Source: a virus
IMG/VR virus record: IMGVR_UViG_3300028024_000008
Coordinates: 1-64,000 of that record
Reading direction: 5' to 3' (one strand)
Length of the DNA stretch: 64,000 nt
Numbering within the stretch: the first letter of the stretch is position 1; each line of letters starts with the position of its first letter. Below the pieces are notes generated by a model. That model was not told where the DNA came from, ran no database searches, and worked only from the letters and a program-made list of their open reading frames with translations. Below are positions 63,385 to 64,000 of this stretch, piece after piece. Position numbers and translations under genes: made by a program.

Positions 63385-64000
63385 TCAGGTCTCGATCTGC
63401 GGATAATACTGCTTGCCGGTCAGCCCGAATGTGCTGGCGATGGCGTTACGTGCCGTAAGCTTCTGCGGATCGCCGAATTGCTGATCTGCGAGCAGGGGCC
63501 GGCATTCCGGATGGACGCGGAGCGTGTAACGCTTCCAGCTGCCATCTGGCTCAGGCGTCGAATTGATGACATGGACCATGACGAGCGGCTCATCATCGCG
63601 GACATTCTTGCGATAGAGCGTGCCGACGCCTTCTTCGTGATCGAGGATCTCGGCACTGCCGGCGAGTAGGTATTTGTCGAAGCCGAAGCGCTCCATCATG
63701 ACGCGCCGGACCTCGGCGTTCTGCTCGGCATCGATCAGGTCGACCGTGATGCGCTCCGGATGCAGGATGATCCAGTCCGGAACGCGGACGCCGTGCCAGG
63801 AATAGACGCCCCAGCCATCACGATATTCGATCGCGGCGCGGTCTTCGCAATGGAGCCGGCCTTGATCATCGCGCGCCAGGTGGCGCGGCCGATCGGTTAC
63901 GAGACAGACTTTCTCCATCGGCCAGAACCAGCCGGCCGACTGCGTCAGCTCGATCAGGCCGACAAGACGCTCGGTCTGCTGGACCAGGGCGCAATTCTGG
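63385..64000 (-). CDS. DUF6745-type protein, C-terminal part (runs off window end)
   Basis: The minus-strand frame is open from the window edge to the stop at 63385. The first visible residues, QTERLVGLIELTQSAGWFW, and then VCLVTDRPRHLARDDQGRLH, YRDGWGVYSWHGVRVPDWII, EQNAEVRRVMMERFGFDKYL and MVHVINSTPEPDGSWKRYTL match the C-terminal domain of DUF6745 proteins. The ATG at 63918 is internal to that domain. The N-terminal half with the 4-residue repeats is at 1-521, and the two partial codons at the ends keep frame if joined. A short part between repeats and this domain, normally present, is missing from the window. Confidence 0.88.
   Translation of the reverse strand, partial: QNCALVQQTERLVGLIELTQSAGWFWPMEKVCLVTDRPRHLARDDQGRLHCEDRAAIEYRDGWGVYSWHGVRVPDWIILHPERITVDLIDAEQNAEVRRVMMERFGFDKYLLAGSAEILDHEEGVGTLYRKNVRDDEPLVMVHVINSTPEPDGSWKRYTLRVHPECRPLLADQQFGDPQKLTARNAIASTFGLTGKQYYPQIET

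Overview
The window looks like an almost complete genome of a temperate, lambda-organised siphophage of a GC-rich alphaproteobacterium. Several features suggest that host group: the tail-tip block has the order seen in gene transfer agents (DUF2460, DUF2163, NlpC/P60, large hub protein), the sigma factor is small and ECF-type, and two regulators resemble a PhoB/CtrA-type winged helix and a Myb-like double helix-turn-helix. Both window ends lie in the same minus-strand DUF6745 gene. Its N-terminus and a 22-copy, 12-bp repeat are at 1-521, and its C-terminus is at 63385-64000. The most economical reading is a circular or circularly permuted molecule cut in that repeat, so the left operon runs from 7069 through position 1 and on from 64000 to the integrase at 52353.

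Left arm, 1-7069, minus strand: a tightly overlapped early operon read from a promoter near 7211-7239. It encodes small proteins, an ECF sigma factor, two tandem paralogues, micro membrane proteins, a RecT/Bet annealing protein with its usual partner ORFs, and the DUF6745 pair. Immunity region, 7070-8751: an S24-type repressor with two helix-turn-helix domains (minus) and a Cro-like protein (plus). Matching 18-bp operators lie inside both early promoters.

Right early operon, 9194-18836, plus strand: a candidate SAM-type riboswitch, an Rmf-like protein, a RuvC-like resolvase, ParB-like and Gp88-like proteins, a winged-helix regulator, an MT-A70 methyltransferase, DnaB, and a DUF1376 replication protein carrying iterons and an AT-rich stretch (probable origin). 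Late region, 18846-50570: a promoter followed at once by an intrinsic terminator, then HNH endonuclease, terminase, portal, protease, capsid, head completion, a seven-gene glycosyltransferase/methyltransferase island, tail tube, a frameshifted tail chaperone, tape measure, tail tip, fibres and a lysis cassette with transglycosylase, papain-like protease and spanins. An O-acyltransferase (probable lysogenic conversion) follows.

Right arm, 51891-64000, minus strand: an attP-like region beside integrase and excisionase, then a long string of small overlapping genes. These include a HerA-like ATPase gene with a complete tRNA-Gly(TCC) embedded in frame, a SPOUT RNA methyltransferase, an HNH endonuclease and an ASCH-like protein. 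Most plus-strand ORFs over the minus-strand arms, and minus-strand ORFs over the late genes, are antisense shadows of GC-rich coding sequence.
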